Made by a program: the position numbers and the translations under genes. DNA of 64,000 nt from CAXXOK01 sp963675925 (GTDB lineage: Bacteria; Bacillota; Clostridia; Christensenellales; Aristaeellaceae), in assembly GCA_963675925.2 (NCBI GenBank), contig CAXXIB010000004.1, positions 930,001 to 994,000 of the forward strand, given 5' to 3'. Below, in pieces: positions 27,219-37,502 of the stretch (its first letter is position 1; each line of letters starts with the position of its first letter). A model generated the notes under the pieces. It saw only the letters and a list, made by a program, of their open reading frames with translations, was not told the origin of the DNA and did no database searches.

Positions 27219-29369
27219 TTATTTCGCTTGTTTGAGCGACAGGGCAATCCGCTTTTTCTGCTTATCGACGGAAAGAACAAGTACTTTGACCACATCGCCG
27301 ACGGAAACGACATCCGATGGATGGCGAATGAACTTGCTGGCAAGCTCGGAGATGTGCACCAGCCCATCCTGATGGACGCTGATGTCGACAAACGCGCCAA
27401 AATCAATCACGTTGCGTACCGTGCCGGTGAGCACCATGCCGGGTTTTAAGTCCTTGATATCCATTACGTCGGTGCGCAGCACAGGGGCGGGCAGCTCGTC
27501 GCGGGGGTCGCGGCCGGGCTTGATCAGCTCGCTGACAATATCCCGCAGGGTGGGAAGGCCAACGCCGCATTCCGCCGCCGCTCGTTGCTCGCCGTATTCC
27601 TTCAAGCGCTGGGGCAGCGCGGCAAGCGTTCCATCCGTCACATCGGCAAGCGTATAGCCGCAAAGCTGCAGCAGCGTTTCTGCAGCCCGGTAGCTTTCGG
27701 GATGAACACCCGTGTGATCGAGCACCGATGGGCTTTCGGGAACGCGCAGGAAGCCCGCGCACTGTTCGTAGGCCTTCGGCCCTAGCTTTGGTACCTTGAG
27801 CAGCTGCTTGCGCGATGTGAAAACGCCGTTTTCTTCACGGAAGACCACCATATTTTTCGCTGTTGTTGTATTCAGCCCGGAGACCCGCAGCAAAAGCGGG
27901 GCCGAAGCCGTGTTCAGGTCAACGCCTACAGCATTGACACAGTCTTCCACCACGGCGGCAAGCGATTCATCCAGCCGTTTCTGGGGAATATCGTGCTGGT
28001 ACTGCCCCACACCGATGGCCTTGGGATCAATCTTGACAAGCTCGGCCAGCGGGTCCTGCATTCTGCGGGCGATGGATACCGCAGAGCGCAGGTTGACATC
28101 GTACTGGGGAAACTCTTCTGCGGCAAGTTTCGAGGCGGAGTACACCGATGCGCCCGCTTCGTTGACGATCATATAGCTGACACCGGGGATATCGGCAATC
28201 AGCTCACTGGTCATCTGCTCTGTTTCGCGGGATGCCGTGCCGTTACCGATGGCGATATGTTCAACCCCGTGCTTGTAAATCAGGCTTCGCAGGTCTTCAA
28301 TGGCCTCATATTTCCGCCGCTCACCCTGCGTGGGGTATACAACAGCGGTATCAAGCACTTTGCCGGTACCATCCACCACGGCGACCTTGCATCCGTTGCG
28401 ATAGCCGGGGTCCAGCCCCATGGTGACGTGGCCCTTGACGGGCGGCTGCATTAACAGCGGCTTTAGGTTGAGCGCGAAGTTATGAATCGCGCCTTCCGAT
28501 GCGCTGTCTGTGAGCATCACGCGGATCTCCCGCTCCAGCGAGGGGAGCAGCAGGCGGTTGTAGCCGTCCTCGGCAGCGGCGCGGACAAATGCGGTCGCAC
28601 TGGAGCCGGGGATGACGAACTCGTTCCACAGTATGCTCATGGCAAGTTCCCAGTCAATGTCCAGCGTGACTTTCAAGAACCCTTCTTTTTCGCCGCGGTT
28701 AATGGCTAATATTTGATGCCCCTGTAACCTGGAGACGGGCTGATTGAATTGATAATACAGGCTGTAGACCGAGTCCTCGTCCTTGGCGGCGACAGTGCTG
28801 AGGATGCCTTTGCTGATAACCAGCTCACGCAGGCGACGCCGGACGTCCGCGCTGTCCGATACGATCTCCGCAATAATGTCCGAAGCACCGGCAAGCGCGC
28901 GTTCCGCCGTTTCCACGCCCTTTTCGGCCTCGATATAGTCTGCGGCAAGGGTATCAATATCGGCAAGGTCGCTGCGCTGCTCCAGCAGCATCAGCGCCAG
29001 CGGTTCCAGCCCCTGATCCTTGGCGATGGTCGCGCGGGTGCGGCGTTTTTGCTTATACGGGCGGTACAGGTCTTCCACCTCGGCCAGCGTTTTGGCGGCG
29101 TCGATCTCCGATGAAAGCATATCGGTGAGCTTGTCCTGAGCGGCGATGGTTTTCTTCACCTCGTCCCGGCGGGCATCAAGGTTGCGCAGGTAGCTGAGCC
29201 GATCAGCCAGCGTGCGCAGGGCGGTATCATCCATCGTGCCGTGCAGCTCCTTGCGGTAGCGGGCGATGAAGGGAATCGTATTGCCTTCGTCAATCAGGCG
29301 GATGACGTTGCTGACGTGCTCTATATTTTTTCCGAGCTCCCTGGACAGGATCGTTGCAGTACTTTCCAT
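27219..29369 (-). CDS. tex: Tex-family S1 RNA-binding transcription accessory protein
   Basis: The protein has 716 residues. It contains the full Tex order: N-terminal helix-turn-helix (NVIRLIDEGNTIPFIARYRKELHG), helical domain with DLYRPYKQKRRTRA, YqgF-like nuclease fold (MGLDPGYRNGCKVAVVDGTG), HhH motifs (VNAVGVDLNTASAPLLLRVSG), and a C-terminal S1 domain (GMVLTGTVRNVIDFGAFVDI). Tex binds nucleic acid and affects transcription and RNA turnover. ATG 29369 is chosen because GAAGGAGACC lies just before it. Housekeeping gene. Confidence 0.95.
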   Translation of the reverse strand: MESTATILSRELGKNIEHVSNVIRLIDEGNTIPFIARYRKELHGTMDDTALRTLADRLSYLRNLDARRDEVKKTIAAQDKLTDMLSSEIDAAKTLAEVEDLYRPYKQKRRTRATIAKDQGLEPLALMLLEQRSDLADIDTLAADYIEAEKGVETAERALAGASDIIAEIVSDSADVRRRLRELVISKGILSTVAAKDEDSVYSLYYQFNQPVSRLQGHQILAINRGEKEGFLKVTLDIDWELAMSILWNEFVIPGSSATAFVRAAAEDGYNRLLLPSLEREIRVMLTDSASEGAIHNFALNLKPLLMQPPVKGHVTMGLDPGYRNGCKVAVVDGTGKVLDTAVVYPTQGERRKYEAIEDLRSLIYKHGVEHIAIGNGTASRETEQMTSELIADIPGVSYMIVNEAGASVYSASKLAAEEFPQYDVNLRSAVSIARRMQDPLAELVKIDPKAIGVGQYQHDIPQKRLDESLAAVVEDCVNAVGVDLNTASAPLLLRVSGLNTTTAKNMVVFREENGVFTSRKQLLKVPKLGPKAYEQCAGFLRVPESPSVLDHTGVHPESYRAAETLLQLCGYTLADVTDGTLAALPQRLKEYGEQRAAAECGVGLPTLRDIVSELIKPGRDPRDELPAPVLRTDVMDIKDLKPGMVLTGTVRNVIDFGAFVDISVHQDGLVHISELASKFIRHPSDVVSVGDVVKVLVLSVDKQKKRIALSLKQAK

Positions 29370-29470
29370 GTGGTCTCCTTCATATGTGTAGACTCTTGCC
29401 TCTATTCTAGCACAGAGCCGCACGGCGATAAAGGCTAAGGTGTTTATTGGCGCGGGGATTTGCGGGCATG

Positions 29471-29505
29471 AAAAAGCGGCGCAAAGGAGGAGCGCGCCGC
29501 TTTTT
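29471..29505. terminator. Terminator downstream of the prolyl oligopeptidase gene
   Basis: AAAAAGCGGCGC and GCGCCGCTTTTT form a 12-bp stem with an 11-nt loop. Read on the minus strand it ends in T5, directly after the S9 peptidase gene. Confidence 0.8.
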
Positions 29506-29526
29506 GTGGGGTATATGGGCTGCGAA

Positions 29527-31533
29527 TCAGCGCAGGAATTGCTCGATAAAGCTGCGCATCTGCGCGATGGTTAGATCGTGTTCATCGCCCACGCCACGGT
29601 TATGGCTGCCGTGGGCGAGTACAGTCAGCAATATGGGCTGGCCCGGCTTGGCGGAACGCTGCATTTGCGCAGCGAACTTCTTGGCGTGGTAGGAGGGGAC
29701 ATTGTTGTCCATTTCCCCTGTTTGCAGGTACATGGCCGGGTACTGCACACCCTTGCGAATGTTGTGATAGGGGGAATAGGAAAACATGTACGCAAACATG
29801 TCCGCATCGGTCTGTGGATCGCCGTATTCGGTCACATACATGGAACCCCTGTCATCTTCGCGAAAGCGTATCATATCCGTGTGCGGCACGGAAGCGATGA
29901 CGCATCCAAACGCATCGGGGGCCAGAGTCGTCGCGGCGGTCACCAGAAGACCTCCGTTGCTCAACCCGGTTGCTATCAAACGCTTAGGCGAGGTAAGGCC
30001 CTTTGCGACCAAATAGCGGGCGATATCGATAAAGTCAAAAAATGCGTTCTTTTTATTGGCTTTCATGCCGGCTTCATGCCAGGTGCTTCCGTATTCGCCG
30101 CCCCCGCGCAGGATGCAATGCGCATAGATACGGCCCTCTCGCACCCAATCTACAATCGAAATCTCGGTGACAGGGTTTCGTGAAGTCGGTGTAGAGGATA
30201 CGTTGTAGCCACCGTAACCGTACAGCATCGCCGGTGTGTCGGGGCTTGGCACAAGGTCTTTCAAGCGCGTGATGTAAACCAGAATGCGCTGATTGTCCCG
30301 TGCCGGGAGGAAGCATTGTTCTACCGTGATATCATCGGGTATAGCGGCATCGCCCATAGCAAGCGAAAGCTGACCGGTGCGCGCATCAAACAGCATGGTT
30401 TGAGGCGGCAGCGTAAAGCTTTCAAAATCCAGATACAGCTTGCCCGTATCAGACAGGGTTAAAACGCCATCGGTGGAAATAGCGCTATAAGCACAGGGGA
30501 TGGCAAGGTCGTGCTGTAGTACGCCTTGGAAGTCCAGCATCTGCACCTTGGATACGGCGTCGCTTTCATAAAATGCCAGAATCGAAGAGGGCAGAATGCA
30601 GGCGTTGGTTAGCAGGCAGTTTTCATCAGCAGCGACGGTTGTGGCGTGATGCAGGCACTCCGGAGTACTAAGCGATTCCACCGGCAGCGAGACAATCGCG
30701 CCCATGGGTGACGTTCGGTTGGTGATGAAATAGCAAAGCCCGTCCTGCCTGCCGACATACTGGCACGAGCCGCGGCCGTCGTTCATCGGGGTTACGGTAC
30801 CATCCTTTGCACGCCAAAGCGCCAGGATGTCATCGTATCCCTTCATCACAAACAGAAAGCAGCCGTCCGGCTGGGCCTGACAAACCCGGATGAACACGCA
30901 CGCGTCGGTATACGTATACAGCGTCTCGCTTTGCTTTGTCTGCCAGACATACTTGTGTACGGTGTGCACGGTTGCTTGCGCTAAGTCCGTGGATACGTCT
31001 GCATAGTAGATGGCAGCACCATCGCTCGACCAGCTGAAATCAAAGGTGCCATCCAGCTCTGCAAGCACCGTTTGCCGGGGCTCGTCATACACCACAACCG
31101 TGCAGCGCGGGGCACCGTGTTTCACGGCCAGTACGGCAAAAATCCCTTTAACGGTGGGGCAGGGGGTGGCATAGTATACATGCATGCGGTTATCCAGCAT
31201 GGCATCGTTGACCAGCACGTCCGTAACCTGATAGTGGCTGTCCAGCATCACGATATCGGTCTGCCCGTGGGCATCAATCCGGCTGGCGCAGAGGACACCG
31301 TTTGCTTCGGCCATATGCAGCAGCTTATCCGCCTTGGGCGGATTTTTTACAGCATCATACGTGGAAGCGTACGCGGGGTCTGCTTCGAAAAACGACCGTG
31401 TATAGGCGTTTTGCGCGGCCGTGGCCGCGAGGGTATCCGGATGATCCCTCTGCTCCATATAGCGGTAGGGGTCATTGAGCGTCTTGCCAAAGTGAAGGTC
31501 TTGAACGCTGGTCTGCGGAATGGATGGATACAT
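29527..31533 (-). CDS. Prolyl oligopeptidase-family serine peptidase (S9A)
   Basis: The protein has 668 residues. The N-terminus (PQTSVQDLHFGKTLNDPYRYME) is the classic prolyl oligopeptidase opening, followed by a beta-propeller of about 350 residues. The C-terminal alpha/beta hydrolase has GYGGYNVSSTP, the oxyanion-side ILRGGGEYGSTWHEAG, the nucleophile GLSNGGLLVTA, an Asp region before NVPSYHAKKF, and HGSHNRG with the catalytic His. It cleaves short peptides, typically after proline, in the cytoplasm (no signal peptide). AAGGAG precedes ATG 31533, and a TATAAT sits just upstream. It follows a second S9 peptidase, fitting a peptide-use cluster. Confidence 0.92.
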   Translation of the reverse strand: MYPSIPQTSVQDLHFGKTLNDPYRYMEQRDHPDTLAATAAQNAYTRSFFEADPAYASTYDAVKNPPKADKLLHMAEANGVLCASRIDAHGQTDIVMLDSHYQVTDVLVNDAMLDNRMHVYYATPCPTVKGIFAVLAVKHGAPRCTVVVYDEPRQTVLAELDGTFDFSWSSDGAAIYYADVSTDLAQATVHTVHKYVWQTKQSETLYTYTDACVFIRVCQAQPDGCFLFVMKGYDDILALWRAKDGTVTPMNDGRGSCQYVGRQDGLCYFITNRTSPMGAIVSLPVESLSTPECLHHATTVAADENCLLTNACILPSSILAFYESDAVSKVQMLDFQGVLQHDLAIPCAYSAISTDGVLTLSDTGKLYLDFESFTLPPQTMLFDARTGQLSLAMGDAAIPDDITVEQCFLPARDNQRILVYITRLKDLVPSPDTPAMLYGYGGYNVSSTPTSRNPVTEISIVDWVREGRIYAHCILRGGGEYGSTWHEAGMKANKKNAFFDFIDIARYLVAKGLTSPKRLIATGLSNGGLLVTAATTLAPDAFGCVIASVPHTDMIRFREDDRGSMYVTEYGDPQTDADMFAYMFSYSPYHNIRKGVQYPAMYLQTGEMDNNVPSYHAKKFAAQMQRSAKPGQPILLTVLAHGSHNRGVGDEHDLTIAQMRSFIEQFLR

Positions 31534-31602
31534 TGCGCATTCTCCTTTATTATACCGGGTCAGATGCGGCAGGCCTTTGTGCATATACGAATCAGTGGGT
31601 CG

Positions 31603-33420
31603 TTATGACTGGAGACCCAGGTGCTGCTCTAAAAAGGCCGCGATCTTTGGGTAGCAATCCAGCTTGTTGGCGAGCTTGATGATGCCGTGTCCTTCATCCT
31701 CATAGCGAAGATAGGTAACAGGCAAGCCCCTGTCTTGCAGGGCCTTTACAACCTGCTCTGCCTCGGTAACAGGAACGCGGGGGTCGTTGGCACCATGCAC
31801 AACCATCAAAGGTGCGGTAATGGCATCGGATTTACGGATGGGCGATACCTCGCGCAGAATTTCGCGGTGGTGTTCCAGCGTGCCATACTCCGCTTCACGG
31901 TGCGCACGCCGATAGGGTGCGGTGTTTTCCAGAAAGCTTTCCAGGTTATACATACCGACGATATCCACTACGCAGGCCCACAGCGAAGGCAGCCGTGCGG
32001 CGCAGGAAAGCGCCATAAACCCGCCGTAGCTTGCACCGGTGACCGCAATGGATTCCTTGCGCGCGATGCCGCTGCTGACGAGATGCTCTACCAGCGCTTC
32101 GATATCCTTCACGCTGTCCAGCCGTTTTTCAACGTCGTCCAGGTGATGATAGGTTTTGCCGTACCCTACGCTGCCACGGATGTTAGGGGCGACCACGGCG
32201 ATGCCGCGTGCAGTCAGGTACTGGAGTAGCGCAGTATAGGCGGGCAGCTCTTGCCCTTCAGGGCCGCCATGGATTTCGATCACAACAGGCAGGTTTTCGG
32301 CCTTTTTGCCGTGCGGCGTGTACAGCCAAAACGGCACCGACAGCCCGTCGAATGAGGAATAATGATGGAGCTCTGGTTCGATCAGCTCGCTTTGGGCAAT
32401 ACCGTCGAGCTCGCCATCGGTTACGCGGCGCACGCTCTCGGCATCCAAATCCAGCAGCCAGATGTTTTGCAGCCGCTGCCCGCTGGTTAAAGTAAACAGC
32501 AGGCGGTGGCCTGTGGGGGAAAAACTGATAACATCATAGGGAGAGATAACGCCTTTGGGCGGCAGGGGCGGATTGCAAAGCGCTTGGGTTTGCGTATCCA
32601 GCACGCGCAGCGCGGAGTAGCCGTCCTCGTTGACTACCATGGCCAAATAGCGATCATCGCCGGAGAGGGCTATGGTTTCTACATCCCAGTTCGTTTCATA
32701 CACGCGGGTGAAGCTATCGCTGGCAATGTGATAGTAGGCGACATAGCAAAACTCGCTATCAGCATCGCTGATGCAGTAAAACCCGGCGCTGTCGGAGCGC
32801 CATACGGGCTGAATGTATTGCGCGGTTTGGGCACTGCTGGGTACCTGCGCCGCCTTACTCGCGGTCATATCCAGCATCCACAGCATATTGTCGGAGGCAC
32901 CGTTAAGCTTATTGTATAGCATGTAGTTCCCGCTGGGAGATACACTGTGGTGCGCCGGTATATTGTAGTTGCCTTTGTTTTCATAGATCAGCTGCGCACT
33001 GCCGCTTTCCATGTTCAGCGTCCAGATATCGAACGTGGACGGGCTGCGGTGGTTAGAGCTGTACACGACGGTTTTGCCATCGGCACGCATCCCGCCAAGG
33101 TAATGGCGGCTGGCGGGGTCGCGCGTCAAGTTGCGCGGCTCCCCGCCGAGGGCGATGGCATAAATTTGTTCGCGTTCGTTGCCGCCGACATCCACAGTAT
33201 ATAGCAGAGTGCCGGTTTTCGCGTCCGCAGTCAGGCTCCAAATTCGTTCGTTTTCATTGCTGAGCCTGTGATGGGTGCCTGTGTCCAGGTTCGTTTCCCA
33301 GATGCCGATGGTGTCATCCTTGGTGGAGATGTAGGCGATGGTATGACCATCATCCCGCCAAACGGCATTGCGAAACGAGGTTTCCTGCAGGTAACGTTTC
33401 AGCTGTGTTTTCGCTTCCAT
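31603..33420 (-). CDS. S9-family peptidase (acylaminoacyl peptidase-like)
   Basis: The protein has 605 residues. A TolB-like beta-propeller (repeated SPSGNYMLYN, SGDDRYLAMV and SPTGHRLLFT strands) precedes an alpha/beta hydrolase: VIEIHGGPEG, VAPNIRGSVGYGKTY, nucleophile GASYGGFMALSC, VVHGANDPRVPV with the Asp, and YEDEGHGI with the His. It should release dipeptides or acylated residues from short peptides in the cytoplasm. The ATG lies 2 bp after the stop of the M14 peptidase gene, so the two are one unit. Confidence 0.92.
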   Translation of the reverse strand: MEAKTQLKRYLQETSFRNAVWRDDGHTIAYISTKDDTIGIWETNLDTGTHHRLSNENERIWSLTADAKTGTLLYTVDVGGNEREQIYAIALGGEPRNLTRDPASRHYLGGMRADGKTVVYSSNHRSPSTFDIWTLNMESGSAQLIYENKGNYNIPAHHSVSPSGNYMLYNKLNGASDNMLWMLDMTASKAAQVPSSAQTAQYIQPVWRSDSAGFYCISDADSEFCYVAYYHIASDSFTRVYETNWDVETIALSGDDRYLAMVVNEDGYSALRVLDTQTQALCNPPLPPKGVISPYDVISFSPTGHRLLFTLTSGQRLQNIWLLDLDAESVRRVTDGELDGIAQSELIEPELHHYSSFDGLSVPFWLYTPHGKKAENLPVVIEIHGGPEGQELPAYTALLQYLTARGIAVVAPNIRGSVGYGKTYHHLDDVEKRLDSVKDIEALVEHLVSSGIARKESIAVTGASYGGFMALSCAARLPSLWACVVDIVGMYNLESFLENTAPYRRAHREAEYGTLEHHREILREVSPIRKSDAITAPLMVVHGANDPRVPVTEAEQVVKALQDRGLPVTYLRYEDEGHGIIKLANKLDCYPKIAAFLEQHLGLQS

Positions 33421-33422
33421 GC

Positions 33423-34808
33423 TTATTCGTCCCTAAGCTTTCTGGCGATCAGCAAGCCGCAGGCAAGCTGAATGTGAACCAGTTTGCGGATGGGCACAAC
33501 CTGGTATTCAATTTCGCTCTCCAAAAGCGCAACAAGCTCCTGGTGCATCATGATGGCTTTGGCAAGGGCTTGTTCAAGCGCCTGATATTTCGGCAGGTTG
33601 ACTTCGCCCTTTTCCTGCATGGCCTTAAGCTCGGTTTCGTTAGCGCGCACGAGCATGCCGTAGCAAAGCGATTGATAGAACTTCCCAAGCAGAAGATTGT
33701 CAAATTTCTCGGCGACGGTTGCTGTCTTGGCAAAATCGGGATTGGTCTCAATCATTTTCCGGGTTGCATCATCGCCGGTATCCGCGGTGAACGCTTCCAG
33801 CGCCAGCAAGAACGGATTTTCCGGATCGAGATAATCCTTGGAAAGGCTCATGACATCCTTGACACGCTGGTCGGATTCTTTACGCCAGTCCAGCGCATCC
33901 AGCGCTGCCTTTGCGCGGGTGATATCGGAATCGGACAGGTCGTTAATGCGCTTGTCGTAAAAATAGGGCAGCTCCGTCAGCAAGGTGACGGCATTGCAAA
34001 GTCCTTTGGCAAAATCGGCGGACGATGTACCGACCTTGATAATATCGGCAATGTTTTTCATGCCGTATTTTTCCAAGTAGTCGTAATGCTCCTGTATGCC
34101 AAGCATCGCGTAAATTGCGGGGGACAGCTCCGTGCAGAAGGGGGCTTCCGGCTCGCCCAGATGCAGGGGCACATCCACCTGCTTGGCGCTGTTGCGCATT
34201 TCGTCGTACATATCGGGCATGGAGTCTGTTATATACCAATAAGCTCCGCCAAAGCCTGCATTATGCAGCGAGTAGATAAACTTGGGGCGGATGTCTTCAA
34301 TTAACTTCATCATTGCCTGCGTTTCCGGAATGGGGTTATGGAAATGCAGTTCTTTATAATCAATCGGGAAGGTCCAGTCCACCTGCTTGTGTCCGGCAGG
34401 CCGGAAGAAATTGCGGGAATAGTTGTACAGCGTGTAAGGGCCCTTCAGCCATTTTTCGTTGAGTTCCAGGCCGTCGCGGTCCCATGCTTTGACGATGTAC
34501 CAGGTATAGCCAAGTTCCTCACGCAGCGCATCGTTTTCACAGAGCGCTTTGGTGAAATATTCAAGCATCATGGTGCCGATGGGTTCGTTGGGGTGCGGGC
34601 AGCCGAACATAAGGGCATTCTGGCTGCCGTGCCCGATTTTCAGGCAGAGCAGGGGGGTACCGTTTTTGGTCTTGCCCATCTCAAACAGGGTAACAAGGTT
34701 GGGATACGCTTCCGCCAGCGCGCGCGAACTCTGATCGAGCTCATCAGCTGTCAGGAAGTGCTGGTAATCAGGAATATCCTTGAGTAGTTGTTCGAAAATC
34801 GTGTTCAT
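33423..34808 (-). CDS. M14-family zinc carboxypeptidase
   Basis: The protein has 461 residues. Zinc ligands H72 and E75 sit in CPHPNEPIGTMML, and the third His is in YSLHNAGFGG. The order matches M14 carboxypeptidases. No signal peptide is seen, so it works inside the cell on imported peptides. AGGAGG lies five bases before the ATG. It comes right after the terminator of the peptide ABC operon and has no obvious promoter of its own. It may therefore be read through from the opp promoter. It forms a block with two S9 peptidases. Confidence 0.88.
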   Translation of the reverse strand: MNTIFEQLLKDIPDYQHFLTADELDQSSRALAEAYPNLVTLFEMGKTKNGTPLLCLKIGHGSQNALMFGCPHPNEPIGTMMLEYFTKALCENDALREELGYTWYIVKAWDRDGLELNEKWLKGPYTLYNYSRNFFRPAGHKQVDWTFPIDYKELHFHNPIPETQAMMKLIEDIRPKFIYSLHNAGFGGAYWYITDSMPDMYDEMRNSAKQVDVPLHLGEPEAPFCTELSPAIYAMLGIQEHYDYLEKYGMKNIADIIKVGTSSADFAKGLCNAVTLLTELPYFYDKRINDLSDSDITRAKAALDALDWRKESDQRVKDVMSLSKDYLDPENPFLLALEAFTADTGDDATRKMIETNPDFAKTATVAEKFDNLLLGKFYQSLCYGMLVRANETELKAMQEKGEVNLPKYQALEQALAKAIMMHQELVALLESEIEYQVVPIRKLVHIQLACGLLIARKLRDE

Positions 34809-34831
34809 AGCTGCCTCCTGGTTTTGTTAAG

Positions 34832-34876
34832 GAAAAATCCGGGGCTATCGCCAATCCAGTAACGATAACCCCGGAT
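34832..34876 (-). terminator. Terminator of the peptide ABC operon
   Basis: ATCCGGGG-x-TATCG pairs with CGATA-x-CCCCGGAT around a 12-nt loop. Read on the minus strand it ends in a T5 run, 30 bp past the binding-protein stop. Confidence 0.75.
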
Positions 34877-34905
34877 AGCCATCAGGTTAAGTTAATTCAA
34901 ATGGA

Positions 34906-36459
34906 TTAGTTGATCTGGGCGTAGGTGAACTCTGCCCAGCCCCATTTGCCTGCGCCGTCGATGGGCAGGTTGATGACGTTGGTGCGGTTTGCATCATATG
35001 CGGCATACGCAACGATGTTGATGTAGGGGATATCCTGTGCAAGGATTTTCTGGGCTTCCTTGAGGTATTCGGCCCGTTCTTCCTGCACACCGGTCTGCAC
35101 GCACAGGGTAAGCAGCTCGTCAACTTTGGGGTTGGAGTAGGCTGCGAAGTTGCTGCCCTGGTCGGTGCCGATACGGTCGCGAAGCGCGGAGGGATCGGGG
35201 CCCATGAAGCCACCCTGCATTTCGATAATGAAATCGCGGTCGAGGCCGACTTTCTGGTACCAGGCGTTAAACTCGTGCACCTGCACAATCAGCTCGATGC
35301 CAGCCTGCTTGAGCGTTGCGGCCATGAGCTTGGCAGTGTCCGGATACCCGGCAGCTTCGAATACGTCGAGCGTCAGGCCGCGGACATAGTAGCCGTCGGC
35401 ATCTTTTTCGTAGCCTGCATCTTCCAGCGTTTGGATGGCGGCAGCGATATCAAACGAAGGCAGAACGTCTTCGGAGTTGCTGGCCCAGGCGATCAGAGAC
35501 GGATACATGGCGTATTCCGGCGGCTGAATGCCTGCAAACGCCTTGGCGGAAATTTCGTCGCGGTTGATTGCGTACGCAATCGCTTTACGGACGGCCAGAT
35601 CCTGCACAAGGGAGTTGTCGAGGTTGAAGATAATGCGCATCGGCGAAGGATATTCATTCAGGGTGAGGCGGACGTCCGGGTTCGCCTGCAGTTCGGGAAC
35701 GGAAGCAGCGGGAATGCTGTCCATTACGTCGATTTCACCGTTGACCAGTGCCTGCACGGCAGTCTGGACATCGGGGATGATGGTGTAAACGAGTTTGTCA
35801 ACATCGGGCATGCCGGCATAGTAGTCTTCGTTGGCCACAAGCGTGACGCTTTCGCCCTGCTTGAACTCGGAGAACTTGAAGGGGCCGGAGCCGATGGGGT
35901 CCATGCTGGCGGGGTTGTCTTCCCAAGCCTGACCGTTGTTGAAAATGTGCTCGGGCAGGATGAAGGTGGAGTACCAACCCAGACGGGCGATAAACGATAC
36001 ATCTGCACTGGCCATGTTGAACACAACGGTGCTGTCGTCCGGCGTATCGATGGAGACAACATCAGCCATGCGGCTGGAGAAGTAGCAGGTTTCGTTTTCT
36101 TTAATATAGTCGAAGGTATACTTGACGTCCTTAGAGGTCAAGGGTTCACCGTCGTGCCAGGTCACGTTGTTGTGGAGGTGAAAAGTGATGGTCAGCGCAT
36201 CGTCGCTGACATCCCAACTTTCGGCCAAATCAGCGATGACGTTTTTGGACGCATCCATTTTGACCAAACGATGGAAAAGGTTCTGGGCGATAGGGTAAAG
36301 GTAATCGTCAGCGGTCACGGAGGGGTTGAAGGATACGGGATCACCACTGGTTTGGATAATCAGTGTTCCTCCGTTGCGCTCTGCGGCTGTTGCGGTGACT
36401 GCAAACATAGCAGATACAACTAGCGTAAGAGCCAAGATGAGAGCCAAGTTCCGTTTCAT
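34906..36459 (-). CDS. Peptide ABC transporter substrate-binding protein (family 5)
   Basis: The protein has 517 residues. The signal peptide ends in VTATAAERNGG with no lipobox Cys, which is unusual for a Gram-positive binding protein: it may be released or held by its uncleaved helix. The family-5 fold is clear: GGTLIIQTSGDPVSFNPSVTADDYLY, LAESWDVSDDALTITFHLHNNVTWHDGEPLTSKDV, and DPIGSGPFKF. It binds oligopeptides for the OppBCDF complex encoded upstream. AGGAGGA lies 7 nt before ATG 36459. Last gene of the operon, 44 bp after oppF. Confidence 0.9.
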   Translation of the reverse strand: MKRNLALILALTLVVSAMFAVTATAAERNGGTLIIQTSGDPVSFNPSVTADDYLYPIAQNLFHRLVKMDASKNVIADLAESWDVSDDALTITFHLHNNVTWHDGEPLTSKDVKYTFDYIKENETCYFSSRMADVVSIDTPDDSTVVFNMASADVSFIARLGWYSTFILPEHIFNNGQAWEDNPASMDPIGSGPFKFSEFKQGESVTLVANEDYYAGMPDVDKLVYTIIPDVQTAVQALVNGEIDVMDSIPAASVPELQANPDVRLTLNEYPSPMRIIFNLDNSLVQDLAVRKAIAYAINRDEISAKAFAGIQPPEYAMYPSLIAWASNSEDVLPSFDIAAAIQTLEDAGYEKDADGYYVRGLTLDVFEAAGYPDTAKLMAATLKQAGIELIVQVHEFNAWYQKVGLDRDFIIEMQGGFMGPDPSALRDRIGTDQGSNFAAYSNPKVDELLTLCVQTGVQEERAEYLKEAQKILAQDIPYINIVAYAAYDANRTNVINLPIDGAGKWGWAEFTYAQIN

Positions 36460-36503
36460 GTTGGGTTCCTCCTGATAAATATTATATAGCCGGGTGACTA
36501 TAT

Positions 36504-37502
36504 TCAAATGGATGACAGCATTCTGCAGGCTGCTGTGTGCCCGTTTTCCATCTCCACCATGTCGGGGTATGCCTTGGTGCACTCGCTGCAAGCGTGTATG
36601 CAGCGCGGCGCAAAGTAGCAACCCGGACCGGGATCGATGGGTGTAGGGGGTTCGCCTTCAATGGAAATCATTTCGCGCTGATCGTCGGGATCAATGCTCG
36701 TGCAGTTGGACAGCAGCGCTTGCGTATAGGGGTGCAGCGGATGATGCAGCACATCTTCCGTTTTTCCGTATTCTACGATGCGGCCCAGATACATAACCGC
36801 GACAGTATCGGAGATATACCGCGTCAGGGCGATATCGTGGCTGATAAACACAACGGCGGCATTTTGCACCCGTGCAAGGTCTACCAGCATGTTCACAATA
36901 TCTGCGCGTACCGACATATCCAGCATGGATACGGGTTCGTCGGCGATGATAAAGCTTGGGTTTAGGAGCATGGAGCGAAGGATGGAAATACGCTGCAACT
37001 GTCCGCCGGAAAGCTCATGGGGATAGCGGGCAAGAATATCATCGGCGGGGCGCAAGCCGCTGGAATCCAGCGCTTTGCGGCAAATCTCCAGGCGCTCGGC
37101 AGCCGACTCGCCGATGTTGTGGTTGTTTAGGGGGCGCATGAGAATCTGGCGAATGGTATCGCGCGGGGTAAAGGTATCAAACGGATTCTGGAAAACGATT
37201 TGCACCTGGCGGCGAAAGGCGAGATTGTCCTTTTTCACCATGTTCGAGGTCGAGACCCCGTCTAAAAACACATCACCGGCCGTGGGTGCTTCCAGGCGCG
37301 TCAGCAGTCGTCCCATGGTGGATTTTCCGCAGCCGGATTCCCCGATAATGCCCAGAATCTCACCACGAGCAATTTTCAGGCTTACGTTATCGACGGCCTT
37401 GATCCAGCTCTTGGGACCGAAAAGTCCCTTACGGCTGGTTTTCTTGTTTGGGTACCATTTGCTGATGTTTTCAATAGAAACATCGGGCTTATTTACCTGC
37501 AT
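36504..37502 (-). CDS. oppF: Oligopeptide ABC transporter ATP-binding protein OppF
   Basis: The protein has 332 residues. Walker A IIGESGCGKSTMGRLL, signature LSGGQLQRISILRSML, Walker B FIIADEPVSMLD, and the OppD/F C-terminal cysteine cluster (GPGCYFAPRCIHACSEC), which holds an iron-sulfur cluster in related transporters. Its ATG shares a base with the oppD stop. It energises import together with OppD. Confidence 0.92.
   Translation of the reverse strand: MQVNKPDVSIENISKWYPNKKTSRKGLFGPKSWIKAVDNVSLKIARGEILGIIGESGCGKSTMGRLLTRLEAPTAGDVFLDGVSTSNMVKKDNLAFRRQVQIVFQNPFDTFTPRDTIRQILMRPLNNHNIGESAAERLEICRKALDSSGLRPADDILARYPHELSGGQLQRISILRSMLLNPSFIIADEPVSMLDMSVRADIVNMLVDLARVQNAAVVFISHDIALTRYISDTVAVMYLGRIVEYGKTEDVLHHPLHPYTQALLSNCTSIDPDDQREMISIEGEPPTPIDPGPGCYFAPRCIHACSECTKAYPDMVEMENGHTAACRMLSSI

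Noticed and set aside
33405..34304. Long open frame opposite the M14 peptidase
   Set aside because: Antisense shadow; the zinc motif and ribosome site belong to the minus-strand gene.
35275..36423. Long open frame opposite the peptide-binding protein gene
   Set aside because: Shadow of the real gene in a GC-skewed region; its translation has no domain and no ribosome site.
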